Part shown: positions 1 through 11,085 of the stretch, one piece after another
Position numbering within the stretch: position 1 is the stretch's first letter
Layout of the letters: the number at the start of each line of letters is the position of its first letter
DNA from: Mesostigma viride
Lineage: Eukaryota; Streptophyta; Mesostigmatophyceae; Mesostigmatales; Mesostigmataceae
NCBI GenBank assembly: GCA_009746045.1
Contig: RPFO01000156.1
Coordinates: 1,286,653 to 1,350,652, forward strand
Reading direction: 5' to 3'
DNA length: 64,000 nucleotides
Made by a program: the position numbers and the translations under genes
Notes under the pieces: generated by a model
Database searches by the model: none
Told to the model about the DNA's origin: nothing
What the model saw: the letters and a program-made list of their open reading frames with translations, nothing else

Positions 1-1569
1 TCACCCCCCTCCTTCCCGCGGCAGGTACGCAGCGACCCGCTGTTGTCCTGGCGGCAATAATAATATAATAATAATAAAAATTGTGTATCACCTGTACGGT
101 TTAGTTAGGTATTGGTATAAGCCTCGTGTTGTAATTGCTGTACGTCCATGGCGTTTGTTGCAACTGGAGGTGTATACAATATTAATGGGCCGACACTGCA
201 TGGCAACGATGCGCACGGAGTTGTCAGCCTGACAAGCAAATGAGCTGGCTGTTTTCTCGTCGATCTCAGGCATATTACAAGTCCCCCCAAAAGTCGTTCG
301 TAGGTGAGGCCCTTGAACGTTCTCGTCGTCAGGCACATCCCTTCGCGTTCGACGATATCGATCCACAACCGCTCGTCGCGCGCCCCAATGTCGGTGCCTC
401 CTGGTCCGTTCCCAGCGGCGGGAACGACCGAGCCAAACGGCGAAGGCTGTTTGGTGAGCCACGCCAGGAATGCCCGCAAGGTGAACAGCTGTTGAAGACC
501 GCCGAAGCTGTTGAAGTGGCTGAAGTGGATTCACGGTCGCCGGAGCCCGATGCGGCGGGCATGGAAGGCGTAGAGCCTGCTGAGCCGCGCCCTGATGACT
601 CAATGGAGGAGGAATGGGGGCCGATGGCGGAGGAGGAGTTTACGGCAGACGGTGGGGCAGGGGGGGCGATGGCGGAGGAGGGGCTTACGACAGACGGTGG
701 GGGAGGAACGGCTGGTGATGTTGAGGCCGGCGCCGCGGCCGTGCATCAAGAAACCCATGGGCATGGTCTAAGCCGTTGTCTGGGAACGCCGATTTTACAC
801 AGGATTCGCTTTTCTGCATAGCCACGGAGTTTGATCTTCCTGATAAGTGCATCGAAGCGTTTCAGGAACTGGCGAAGCACCCGTAATACAGTGTGACCAG
901 CCACGGGGAGTTCGGCGTGTCTAGGAGACGGTCATTGGAGAAGGGCCTGCCCCTTGCGGACGCACTGACTGTGAATTGGGTCCCAGCGGAGGCAGAGGGC
1001 GATCCTTTGCGTGAGGCAGTCAAGTTCACTTACATCAGCATACAGTCAACGCTATCCGCTCTGCTGCAGAATGAGTCGTTCACGGGGAAACTGTTACTAG
1101 AACACGAGATGAATGAGGATCGGCGTGTGTGGACTTTCAATCAGACCCAGTTTTACAACACCCATCCAACAGTTCAACAACAGGAGGTGCAGCTTCCCGC
1201 CTTGGCAGCAAGTTCCAGTGAGAAGCGGCAGAGTGTCGTCCGCATTGGGGACACCATCATGGTGTTAATGGACAACAACAAGGGGCAGCGAAAGCGAGAA
1301 GAACTTTGCCTTGTCCGCGCTGTCTTCATGCAAGTAAACGCTGACGGGACTCGTGAGCCATGGGCGAAAGTCCGGTAAGTGGCACGGATGGTGCTTTTGT
1401 GTCGATGTACACTCATCATGATATGCCCTTGGGATTGCACATGCTGAGTTAATTGCATTCTGCTGAAAACAGATTGGTGTCTGTCCGGGCTCCCTTGTTG
1501 GTTGGTACCAGTTGACCACTATAAACTGCCGTAATGGGCATGCATCCGGGCCAGTGCAAGCATGGTTAT
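1..1569. repeat. Segmental duplication, copy A
   Basis: This block is a near-identical direct repeat of 4567-6130. The two differ by only five net bases of indels plus scattered substitutions. Homology starts at the window edge inside the 108-bp satellite, so the duplicated unit probably extends further left. It ends at GCATGGTTAT, where copy A runs into the TIR-like sequence at 1566 and copy B continues into the intron of its gene. Confidence 0.95.
240..1374 (+). pseudogene. BAH-like domain gene, copy A (broken)
   Basis: This is the 5' part of a gene shared with copy B (4806-6783). An acidic, Gly-rich N-terminal frame (240-821) runs out of frame with the conserved exon, which is open again from 893. 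Comparison with copy B shows that CAA (Gln, 5445) has become TAA here at 884-886, so the copy is broken. The conserved exon contains GDTIMVL and KREELCLVRAVFMQ and ends exactly at a GTAAGT donor (exon end 1374). The later exon seen in copy B at 6465 is absent because the duplication stops at 1569. The BAH-like reading comes from the pattern of a hydrophobic beta barrel followed by FFYRARD and EVFWTKHEQEI in the copy B exon. It is family inference, not a search result. Confidence 0.6.
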
Positions 1570-1620
1570 ACTTTTCGTCGGAGGGTGGTAAAAAGCATCC
1601 GAGGCGTAAATTACGAGGTG
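1566..1620. repeat. TIR-like terminus, left-facing copy
   Basis: About 50 bp beginning TATACTTTTCGTCGGAGGGT is the reverse complement of 48265-48314 with one visible mismatch. It directly abuts duplication copy A at a TA dinucleotide, where copy B has uninterrupted sequence. That makes it the end of an insertion that removed the rest of copy A. It leads into the GTAATTTACG-rich subterminal repeats. Confidence 0.7.
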
Positions 1621-2048
1621 GTAATTTACGGAGTCCGCTACTATTACGGTATACATACGAGCTTAGATCTTTCTCGTAAGTTACGAATTAGATCCGAGGT
1701 AAGACCCAACGTCGTAAATTACGAGGTAGTAATTTACGAGGTAGTAATTTACGAGGTAGTAACTTACGAGGTAGTAATTTACGAGGTAGTAATGTACGAG
1801 GTAGTAATTTACGAGGTAGTAATGTACGAGGTAGTAATTTACGAGGTAGTAATGTACGAGGTAGTAATTTACGAGGTAGTAATGTACGAGGTAGTAATTT
1901 GCGACGTAGTAACGTACGAGGTAGTAATGTACGAGCTAGTAATTTACGAGGTAGTAATTTACGAGTTGATAGTCTACGAGCGGTTAAATTACGAGTTGGT
2001 AAACTACGTGCAGACCTCTAGATATCGTAATTTACAAGTTGTAACTTA
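1611..2048. repeat. 15-bp tandem repeat (GTAATTTACGAGGTA)
   Basis: About 20 degenerate 15-bp units have the core GTAATTTACGAGGTA, most regular at 1710-1930. They alternate AATTTACG and AATGTACG variants, a higher-order 30-bp pattern. The period is a multiple of three, so it makes a long open frame that is not a gene. Related motifs occur in inverted orientation at 48050-48300. This suggests subterminal repeats of one transposon family. Confidence 0.85.
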
Positions 2049-2423
2049 AGATGTAGTTGTCTACTATATATTTTGTTTTTAATTTGTGCAATGTCCTGTT
2101 TCATGAAATGAGCCTAAAAGAGTTTATTATTTCATATTTAAGTATAAAATAAAGTTTTTGTCTTCAATTCACCAATATGTCTTCATTCTCACATTTCAGC
2201 CGATGTCCTTGTCGCATTTATAATACATTGAAACTCTAACACATGCAAGACATCAAGGAGACAACCATCGCAGGCCAGAAATCGGGAGAATCCGGACCAT
2301 GGTAGCACAAGACATGATCAGATAACCAAGTCGGCTGATGACATCCTTAAATATTTATTGGCTTTGTTATCATCCATTGGATTGCGTGACAAACTCGCTC
2401 GAGGCACCGATGGGTGGGGTCTT
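2049..2423. other. AT-rich spacer with polyA-like signal
   Basis: No gene is seen. AATAAA-type signals and a T-rich stretch near 2145-2165 could be the 3' end of a plus-strand transcription unit of the TIR family at 1566. The rest is unremarkable. Confidence 0.4.
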
Positions 2424-3854
2424 CTACAAAGGTGCTGACTGGGGCTGGCTCGGTGCCGAGTGCGTGACATCCCCGCTCGCGGCGCCGATGGGTGTGGTCT
2501 CCTCGGCAGGTGCTGATGTGCGCTCGCTTGGTGCGCTCGAGGCGCCGATGCTTGCGCGGGTGTGCGAGTTTGCGCTTGCGTCAGAGTAGGGCCACGGGTT
2601 GTTTATGTTGTCGAACAAGACACGCGTTGGCAGATGCCGGAAGGAAGCACGCGTCTTCGCCACCTCCTTGAAACATTCGTCCACGTCGTCCCACTCGCGC
2701 CTTGGCCCACACCGCATCACGGTCGAGGCCTCAGCGGCCTCGCGCACCTTCTTCTTGTCCCAGCACTTGGAGGCGATGTCTTCCCAATCTTCCCACAGCT
2801 CAGGCCGCTTGTCCCGCACCTCCTGCTTGTGGTGTCATCATCACACGGCAAGTACATTCATTTTAACCATGCATGCATTGAACAAACAATATAAGTCATT
2901 GTTGGCATACAAAAACTAAATGTAGTGACATGCAGTATAGGCCTATGTACCAATGTGTTAAAGAAAGTAAGCGCATGCCACGAAACAGTGATAAGAAGGC
3001 TGCTTACCTGCACCGTGAAGTGCAACATCTTCAGATAGTACAAAAGTACCACGCGGCAGAAGTCCTCCTTCAGCCATGCGGGAAGGTCGGCGTACTTCTT
3101 GATGCGATTGTTGGTGGTGGCCGTCCCCACCAACCACGGCGTGTAGTCGTCAGACACCCGCATCAGGCCAAACTTGAACAAGTTGGACCGGTGGTTGGAC
3201 AGGCGCTTGACCAGCGCAGCCCGGACTTGAACGTAATCCTCCGCAGGAACCGAGTCGGCGGGGCTTTTCACGATGCCCGACTCCTGGAAGAACATGGCGA
3301 TCGCGCCACGCAGACCCATCTCCCTGACGGACCGCTCCTGGTCCAGCTAAACCTCTTTCCCGACATCACCGCGAATGGACAAGCAATGACGGGAGAGGTG
3401 TTCGACAGCGGCCGAAAAAGCTGGGGTCGTCTTCTGCAAACGTGCAATGTGCAAGATAGAGAAAGTGCAAAGTTAGAAATCTGGAATAATGCATCGTGTA
3501 AAGCAAAAAAGTTCAGCAAATAAGCTATATAATGCGTAATGTGCAACCCACGAAATTGTTGGGCAGTTTGGTGCCCAGTCGCGTCATGAGACTGGCGACG
3601 TCTTGTCTCAAGGCCGCCACCTCCTGCCTGAGGCCCTCCTCCGCCCTGTTGGCCGCGATTTGCAAGTTCCTGCCGGAGGAGGTGGTGGCCGGTGCCTCCG
3701 GGCCAATATCGTCGTCCTCGCCGGAGGACGACGAGGAAGAGGAATCGGATTTGGATTCGGATTCGGAGGAAATCAAGCGGCTTTTCTTGCGCCGCCGGCC
3801 CCTGTCCTCCTCCTCCCGCGACATCGCGGCCTTCTTCTTGAGCTTGGGCGCCAT
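2424..3854 (-). pseudogene. Three-exon unknown gene, one in-frame stop
   Basis: This is a minus-strand gene with clean splice borders, all phase 0. Exon 1 is 3854-3552 with a GTGGGT donor. Exon 2 is 3433-3008, with a TTTGCAG acceptor and a GTAAGC donor. Exon 3 runs from 2822 to the stop at 2424. The product would be about 375 aa. It has a Lys/Arg-rich N-terminus (MAPKLKKKAAMSREEEDRG), a Ser/Asp/Glu tract, a short coiled coil (residues 75-95), and a helical domain containing LPAWLKEDFCRVVLLYYLKM. The C-terminus is Ser/Pro-rich. A TAG at 3349-3347 interrupts exon 2, most simply a CAG-to-TAG change, since the frame continues cleanly on both sides. I do not recognise the family. The basic, phosphorylatable N-terminus suggests a nuclear protein, which is inference. 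The stop could also be a sequencing error or could define a short product. Confidence 0.6.
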
Positions 3855-4079
3855 AGAAACTGATGAGCTGCACGTAAACGTTAACTGGAGTCACGTACGC
3901 GTGGTGAAGACGTGAATGCGCGCACTTTCAAATTTCGCGTGCACTCCTGGTGCACTGTCAAATTTCGCGTACACACGTGGTTGCAGCCATCCGACGGCTA
4001 CAACCCCAGTGGTCAGCTTCAAACCAAACATCGCACGGTACACGTTCTTGCGGCATCGCTGTCAGGTCACCCTAGTACG
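3855..4079. other. Promoter-side spacer of the minus-strand gene
   Basis: Upstream of the ATG at 3854 are two short direct repeats of CAAATTTCGCGTNCAC (about 3930-3985). They are the only visible candidates for promoter elements. No TATA box is evident. Confidence 0.3.
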
Positions 4080-4640
4080 CAGCAACGCGCTGTTATACTG
4101 GCGGCAGTTGTGTACCACCCCCTCCTTCCCACGGCAGGTACGCAGCGACCCGCTGTTGTCCTGGCGGCAATTGTGTATCACCTGTACGGTATTTGTGTAT
4201 CACTTGTACGGTATTTGTGTATCACCCCCCTCCTTCCCGCGGCAGGTACGCAGCGACCCGCTGTTGTCCTGGCTGCAATTGTGTATCACCTGTACGGTAT
4301 TTGTGTATCACTTGTACGGTATTTGTGTATCACCCCCCTCCTTCCCACGGCAGGTACGCAGCGACCCGATGTTTTCCTGGCTGCAATTGTGTATCACTTG
4401 TACGGTATTTGTGTATCACTTGTACGGTATTTGTGTATCACCCCCTCCTTCCCACGGCAGGTACGCAGCGACCCGATGTTTTCCTGGCTGCAATTGTGTA
4501 TCACTTGTACGGTATTTGTGTATCACTTGTACGGTATTTGTGTATCACTTGTACGGTATTTGTGTATCACCCCCCTCCTTCCCGCGGCAGGTACGCAGCG
4601 ACCCGCTGTTGTCCTGGCGGCAATAATAATATAATAATAA
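4080..4640 (+). repeat. 108-bp satellite array, plus orientation
   Basis: About five units of 106-130 bp are built from TACGCAGCGACCCGCTGTTG, CTGGC(G/T)GCAATTGTGTATCAC, and one to three copies of a 23-bp piece (TTGTACGGTATTTGTGTATCAC). The same satellite recurs at 12275-12850 in reverse orientation, at 42690-43195 in plus orientation, and at the left window edge. Long open frames across it are artefacts. Confidence 0.95.
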
Positions 4641-6130
4641 TAAAAATTGTGTATCACCTGTACGGTTTAGTTAGGTATTGGTATAAGCCTCGTGTTGTAA
4701 TTGCTGTACGTCCATGGCGTTTGTTGCAACTAGAGGTGTATACAATATTAATGGGCCGACACTGCATGGCAACGATGCGCACGGAATTGTCAGCCTGACA
4801 AGCAAATGAGCTGGCTGTTTTCTCGTCGATCTCAGGCATATTACAAGTCCCCCCAAAAGTCGTTCGTAGGTGAGGCCCTTGAACGTTCTCGTCGTCAGGC
4901 ACATCCCTTCGCGTTCCCGATATCGGTCCACAACCGCTCGTCGCGCGCCCCAATGTCGGTGCCTCCTGGTCCGTTCCCAGCGGCGGGAACGACGAGCCAA
5001 ACGGCGAAGGCTGTTTGGTGAGCCACGCCAGGAATGCCCGCAAGGTGAACAGCTGTTGAAGACCGCCGAAGCTGTTGAAGTGGCTGAAGTGGATACACGG
5101 TCGCCGGAGCCCGATGCGGCGGGCATGGAAGGCGTAGAGCCTGCTGAGCCGCGCCCTGATGACTCAATGGAGGAGGAATGGGGGGCGATGGCGGAGGAGG
5201 AGTTTACGGCAGACGGTGGGGCAGGGGGGGCGATGGCGGAGGAGGGGCTTACGACAGACGGTGGGGGAGGAACGGCTGGTGATGTTGAGGCCGGCGCCGG
5301 CCGTGCATCAAGAAACCCATGGGCATGGTCTAAGCCGTTGTCTGGGAACGCGATTTTACACAGGCTTCGCTTTTCTGCATAGCCACGGAGTTTGGTCTTC
5401 CTGATAAGTGCATCGAAGCGTTTCAGGAACTGGCGAAGCACCCACAATACAGTGTGACCAGCCACGGGGAGTTCGGCGTGGCTAGGAGACGGTCATTGGA
5501 GAAGGGCCTGCCCCTTGCGGACGCACTGACTGTGAATTGGGTCCCAGCGGAGGCAGAGGGCGATCCTTTGCGTGAGGCAGTCAAGTTCACTTACATCAGC
5601 ATACAGTCAACGCTATCCGCTCTGCTGCAGAATGAGTCGTTCACGGGGAAACTGTTACTAGAACACGAGATGAATGAGGATCGGCGTGTGTGGACTTTCA
5701 ATCAGACCCAGTTTTACAACACCCATCCAACAGTTCAACAACAGGAGGTGCAGCTTCCCGCCTTGGCAGCAAGTTCCAGTGAGAAGCGGCAGAGTGTCGT
5801 CCGCATTGGGGACACCATCATGGTGTTAATGGACAACAACAAGGGGCAGCGAAAGCGAGAAGAACTTTGCCTTGTCCGCGCTGTCTTCATGCAAGTAAAC
5901 GCTGACGGGACTCGTGAGCCATGGGCGAAAGTCCGGTAAGTGGCACGGATGGTGCTTTTGTGTCGATGTACACTCATCATGATATGCCCTTGGGATTGCA
6001 CATGCTGAGTTAATTGCATTCTGCTGAAAACAGATTGGTGTCTGTCCGGGCTCCCTTGTTGGTTGGTACCAGTTGACCACTATAAACTGCCGTAATGGGC
6101 ATGCATCCGGGCCAGTGCAAGCATGGTTAT
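4567..6130. repeat. Segmental duplication, copy B
   Basis: This is the direct repeat of 1-1569. It continues past the copy A breakpoint into the rest of the intron and a second exon, so it is the more complete copy. Confidence 0.95.
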
Positions 6131-6783
6131 TAAACTGGGTTGTGGGAAGTGCAATGTTTGCACCATATATCAAGTATGATGACAGTGTTTATGCAGCAAT
6201 GTGGTGTGTTTAGAGACCAAATAATGTCGTAGCCTTTTTGGTCCTGCATGAGCGCAAAGTTCCGAACACAGTTTTCCCGAGGTTAGCCACTCCTCGGCAT
6301 CCTCGGCATCCTAAATTGAGACCACGCATGCGCAGGATGACACAGAGTGCACTACATTTGGTGGGAGGATATTGACGTGTGCACGTCCAGCACGCTTGGA
6401 TGGATCTAGTATTGTATATTGATGACAATCCTATATAATCTGCCCGCCGTCATGATGCCTGCAGGTTCTTCTACCGCGCAAGGGATTGTCCGGGGGGGAC
6501 CGTACCGCGGGATGCCGATCGTGTCAGTGAGGTCTTCTGGACGAAGCATGAGCAGGAGATCTCTTTACTGAACTACGGGGGTCACATTGACGTGGTTGGC
6601 GTCCGTAAGTGGAGGAAATTTGCCGAGGCTGACCGAGAGGGCGGGCGAGTGTTCTTCATGCGCAGGTCGTACAACCTGTCCCCGGACAAGCCTCGGTACA
6701 AGAGGCTGAGATTCTCTAGATGGGAAGCCGAATTCCGCTGTTACCGCCCTTCTAAGTCTGGTCTACCATCCTATATTTGGTAG
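4806..6783 (+). pseudogene. BAH-like domain gene, copy B
   Basis: The N-terminal part is frameshifted relative to copy A: single-base losses near 4915, 4990 and 5350, and a 2-bp loss near 5297. The conserved exon is open from about 5350 to 5935 and keeps the Gln codon (5445) that is a stop in copy A. The GTAAGT donor follows 5935. The intron ends at CCTGCAG and exon 2 begins at 6465, joining in phase to give KVR-FFYRARD. Downstream are EVFWTKHEQEISLLNYGG, IDVVGVRKWRKFAE and GRVFFMRRSYN, then TAG at 6781. The pattern resembles BAH (bromo-adjacent homology) modules, chromatin-binding domains often attached to transposon proteins in large genomes. It lies directly upstream of transposase exons and may be part of the same element. 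The two copies carry complementary lesions. Confidence 0.6.
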
Positions 6784-9363
6784 TGGCGTTGTGGGATGAC
6801 TCATTTGAGGAGTATCTCCATCGGCATGGGACGCTGGAAGCGCATTTGTTCACTGTTCTGAACATCGAGCGCGCCGACAACAAGTCAAGAGACATGATCT
6901 TCCCCATCACCGTGAGAGATACACATGTGCCACGAGAGGCAGTCCTTGAGTGTCTTGTGGAGGACATGGATGCGATGGCAGAGGGCGTGCCCATGCTTGT
7001 GAAGTTTCCCAAAACGCCAATTGAGCGGTGGGAAATCCGTGTCGCGAACCTGAACGTGATGGATTCGGCCGCCCGCAACGGCGCGATGGGGCACAAGGGG
7101 TGCACCGGCGACAAAGTGAGTGATGTTGTCACGTAGCTTGGTTCGGGGTGCTGCCCATGTGACCTTGATTCATTGGGAAGCTGTGTTGGTGTGGTATCAC
7201 CGTAACCATCAGCCCTTCTTTTATTTCTGCGTACCTTGGTGTGCGGCGCATTGTGGGTGTGTGCGCCACTGCAGGGATGCCCCTTTTGCAACGTTCACCA
7301 CGACGACTGGGCGGATGCGACGGTGGACGTGGCGGAGTACATGCGCAGTGAGAAGCAAACGGCGGAAATATTGGAGGAGATGGAGGGCATGGCGACGGCC
7401 ACGGCACGGAAAGAGAAGGCGAAGGAGACCGGGGTGATGTATCAGCCGCTGTGGCCTTGGCGGGATCTTCGATTCTTTGACCGCTACCGGCAGTATCCGA
7501 TGGATATCTTTCACAATCTGACGTTGGGTCTATGTAAGCAGGTGGCTCGCTACCTCGAGGAGGATGGAATTCCCACTCGCCAGCACCCGGAGTTGGATGC
7601 TTGGGTAAGCGCACACCCCACGCGCGTCGGGAGCCGGCTGCCGCAGGGGAAAGCTTTTACCTTGTATCCACATTACAAGGGAATGGAGCTGCTGACCCTG
7701 CTGTTCCAAATGCCTTTTGCACTTCCCATGCTGCTGCTGAGGAGGCGGAATGAGGGAGATGATAAGGAGAAAAGGAAGGCCCGGCGGATCAGCAAGATGG
7801 TGATGCACCTCGCCAAGTGGGCGCAGATGATGCTTGGTCCCGTTACGTCTCCAATCTACAACTTGGCTGCTGACAACGTCTACGCCACTTTTCAAGAGTG
7901 TTTCGGCACCTTGTGGCCGCGTGGCAGCCTTGCAGGAAAGGGTCCTGGGGCAATGGCTGAGGCAGCGGATGGCGACGAAAAGAAGAAAAACGCGGAGAAG
8001 AAGAAGAAGAACGCGGAGAAGAAGAAGAAGAGGATGGCACGCCAAGACAATGCCGCCAGCCATAACGTCCACATACCGCGCCATGCTTTGGCACAGACTG
8101 ACGATGTGGGTCGTATCTGGTCCTTGGGCCCGCATGAATTTGAGGGGTACCACTTATTCCTGAAATCTCTCATGGAGTCGATGGCCAAATGCCACAGCAA
8201 GGAGCCGGGGCGTTACTTGCTGCAGAAACTACAGGGCTACTTGGCGTGGCAGTCCATGCTGGTTAAGGAGACATCCCAGCTCGATGAACGCGTGCTGCAA
8301 ACCTTGCAGGAAAGCAGGATGTTCAACAAGCTGTATCCCAAAGCGTCCGCGACTGGTAGTGGCGCGAGTGGCGGTCCTTCTGGGCGGGAGGTGTGGGTGC
8401 GGCAAGGGGCGACTTTTCCAACGGTCATACACGAGCGCTGCGCGTTGGGGCGCATCGAGCAGGTGAGGAAACGCATGGGCGCTGTTGCTATGGCTGCGCT
8501 GGCGCTAGGGCTAGGGCATTCCTTGGTGTGCTGGGCCGACCCAGCATTTCCGTTCATATGCCCAGGCTAACAACGGCACTTGTGTGTTTTGCATGTGGTG
8601 CTGTGTGTGTGCAGGTCATGGGGGGCATGCCTTGCGGCCGTAACCCTAAGTCAACACCTACGTTGGCGAAATTGGCGCTGACAAGCAGACGGTGGACGAG
8701 CTTCTCGCCCCGCTGGGCTGTCCACCCTGGGATGAAGCAACTGGCAGCGTGAAGGTTTATGCTAGTGCAGTAGTCGGTGCCAGGACCATTACGACTGGGG
8801 AGGTCAGGTGCTTCCACACTGATGCATACCCGGAAGGGCAAGTGGCGACGCAGACTCATTGGCATACCAGGCGGCGGACAATGTGGACGCTGAATTTTGG
8901 TTTGCTGAGGTTGGCACCATCTTCATGCTGACGCCTGCTGAGGGGGCCATGGGGAGCATGTGGTTTGTCCCGATTTGGTTTGAGTCAGGGGATGCAAAGG
9001 ACGTTCAGGGCAATCCCATGTTCAACATGGACGAAACTTGGACGGACTGTCCTGTGTTCACCAAAGACATGACACCGGCTGTCCTCGCAGTGGAAAGCCA
9101 AGGGGAAGTATCCACAGCCTCTGTCCTACCTGGGGTCACAGGTCCGACTGTTGCATCAGTGCTGGCGGCGTGGTTACGAAACCAAATGCAAAGGAAAGCA
9201 TGTGGCGGCACGTGTAGGTGACTCCACATCAGAACCAGTCCTACAGGTGAAGCACGACCACCTTGGGAACAACCACTACGTGCTCGATGCGTTTGATTGG
9301 GCGTGCCCAGCGTACTATCGTGACCTGCACATGGGGGGCGTGACGGACCAGCATGGGAAACGA
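6784..9363 (+). pseudogene. Tnp2/Plavaka-like (or KDZ-like) transposase, spliced and decayed
   Basis: Three exons can be traced. Exon A is about 6784-7115, ending at GTGAGT. Exon B is 7275-8462, from a CTGCAG acceptor to a GTGAGG donor. Exon C starts at 8615 after TGTGCAG. The A/B junction gives GHKGCTGDKGCPFCNVHHDD, the Cys/His knuckle commonly placed before the catalytic core in CACTA/Plavaka-type transposases. Exon B has RQYPMDIFHNLTLGLCKQV, matching the conserved D-x-x-H ... GL motif, then a Lys-rich insertion and IPRHALAQTDDVGR. Exon C changes frame near 8655, 8850 and 9190, and its last frame ends NNHYVLDAFDWACPAYYRD before a stop near 9363. The 5' catalytic part is missing, because the frame simply emerges next to the BAH-like exon at 6780. 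The gene is inactive. Transposase identity is fairly secure; the exact superfamily is inference. Confidence 0.65.
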
Positions 9364-9416
9364 TGACCTGCACAGGATGGCCGTGTCAGATAATCACGGC
9401 ATTTTGTAACGTAGGG

Positions 9417-10170
9417 AGCCAGTGTATTTATATTGTTGGCCATGGGGCTGAGGTTGTGAGCATCCCATTCGTCATGCTCGTGCCCAGTTTGCGTGTGCCC
9501 AGTTTTGGGGACATTGTATTTATATTGTTGGCCATGGGGCTGAGGTTGTGAGCATCCCATTCGTCATGCTCGTGCCCAGTTTGCGTGTGCCCAGTTTTGG
9601 GGACATTGTATTTATATTGTTGGCCATGGGGCTGAGGTTGTGAGCATCCCATTCGTCATGCTCGTGCCCAGTTTGCGTGTGCCCAGTTTTGGGGACATTG
9701 TATTTATATTGTTGGCCATGGGGCTGAGGTTGTGAGCATCCCATTCGTCATGCTCGTGCCCAGTTTGCGTGTGCCCAGTTTTGGGGACATTATTTAAATT
9801 GTTGGCCATGGGGCTGAGGTTGTGAGCATCCCATTCGTCATGCTCGTGCCCAGTTTGCGTGTGCCCAGTTTTGGGGACATTGTATTTATATTGTCATGGC
9901 CATGGGGCTGAGGTTGTGAGCATCCCATTCGTCATGCTCGTGCCCAGTTTGCGTGTGCCCAGTTTTGGGGACATCCTATTTAAATTGTTGGCCATGGGGC
10001 TGAGGTTGTGAGCATCCCATTCGTCATGCTCGTGCCCAATTTGCGTGTGCCCAGTTTTGGGGACATTGTATTTATATTGTCATGGCCATGGGGCTGAGGT
10101 TGTGAGCATCCCATTCGTCATGCTCGTGCCCAGTTTGCGTGTGCCCAGTTTTGGGGACATCCTATTGTGA
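9417..10170. repeat. 92-bp tandem repeat
   Basis: Eight or so copies of a 92-bp unit contain TTGTTGGCCATGGGGCTGAG and CGTCATGCTCGTGCCCAGTT. The first units repeat exactly every 92 bases. Later ones carry small indels around TATTTATATTGT, for example a CATGG insertion. The array follows the decayed transposase and may be its subterminal region. Confidence 0.95.
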
Positions 10171-10662
10171 TGTTTTTCTGTATTCATATACGTGGTAAGG
10201 GAACGACCCATTAGGAAATTATCTGAGACTTTGCAATTGAAGAAGTCGGACAACTATGCTCCATGTACACTGCATGATACACCTGGATATCAAATATTAC
10301 ATAACTTGGTTAAGGTTTCTTTCCATCACTCCGAGGGCTCCTGATCTGTGGCTCGCCAATGGGAGCACGAGTAATTGATGTGACCTTTTGTGGATGCCCT
10401 ACCTAACGCGAAGGCATGATCATCTTCCCATGCAGTGAGCAGTTTAATTGAACCTGGGGCCAGGCTTTTTAAGGCAACGAGACAAGTGGGGCGTCATATT
10501 AATAGGTACATTAATTAATTAGTTAATGAGGAACATCACTCTGTTGGGAGACAATGGAGCACATATCCCTGAGAAGGGGCATATGGCTTTAAAGACATCC
10601 TGGGCTACTTCATGCTAGGGTGGTTACTTCATGCAAGGTTAAACTCGTGCTCCCTTTCTGCT
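10171..10662. other. Gene-free spacer with MITE fragment
   Basis: No coding sequence is seen. 10520-10620 resembles 45320-45385 and 45690-45770 (CTGTTGGGAGACAATGGAGC, AGGGGCATATGGCTTTAAAG). It is a degraded member of a short dispersed element family related to the hairpin MITE at 63036. Confidence 0.5.
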
Positions 10663-10916
10663 TGATGGATGGATGGATGGATGGATGGATGGATGGATGG
10701 ATGGATGGATGGATGGATGGATGGATGGATGGATGGATGGATGGATGCATGGATGGGTGGGTGGGTGGGTGGGTGGGTGGGTGGGTGGGTGGGTGGGTGG
10801 GTGGGTGGGTGGGTGGGTGGGTGGGTGGGTGGGTGGGTGGGTGGGTGGGTGGGTGGGTGGGTGGGTGGGTGGGTGGGTGGGTGGGTGGGTGGGTGGGTGG
10901 GTGGGTGGGTGGGTGG
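10663..10916. repeat. (GATG)n then (GGGT)n microsatellite
   Basis: About 24 GATG units (10663-10758) switch abruptly to about 39 GGGT units (10759-10916). This is a compound tetranucleotide array. Open frames on both strands are repeat artefacts. Confidence 0.98.
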
Positions 10917-10943
10917 TGGACTACTTACACAATACAATAATCT

Positions 10944-11080
10944 AGTGCTTAACGGTTGGGGGATGATGCAGACGATATTTTTTTAAACTTTTGTGTAATT
11001 ATTTTCTAATGAGATTAGCATAGTACTCCGTGGCATGCCTTTGCGCATGACACGCAAGTACTTACTTACTTACTTACTTA
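10944..11080 (+). mobile_element. 3' end fragment of the APE-type LINE
   Basis: About 130 bp match the 3' UTR of the LINE at 62905-63035 (CTAGTGCTTAACGGTTGGGG to GCATGACACGCAAGTACTTA). The fragment ends in the same (CTTA)n tail, as expected for a heavily 5'-truncated insertion. It ends just beyond the stop codon of the neighbouring oxygenase gene. Confidence 0.85.
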
Positions 11081-11085
11081 CACAA

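Noticed and set aside
1534-2049. YEVV repeat protein
   Set aside because: Translation of the 15-bp tandem array next to a TIR-like terminus.
3912-4798. Cys/Tyr-rich repeat proteins over the 108-bp satellite
   Set aside because: The unit length only approximates a multiple of three and all frames are open; three loci carry it without gene features.
9417-10170. CRISPR array
   Set aside because: Whole 92-bp units repeat with no unique spacers, in a eukaryotic context.
10663-10916. Telomere-like repeat
   Set aside because: GGGT and GATG units do not match known telomere types and sit between genes.
10620-10986. Long open frames of GWMD/GWVG or HPPT repeats
   Set aside because: They are translations of GATG and GGGT microsatellite units, open in most frames on both strands.
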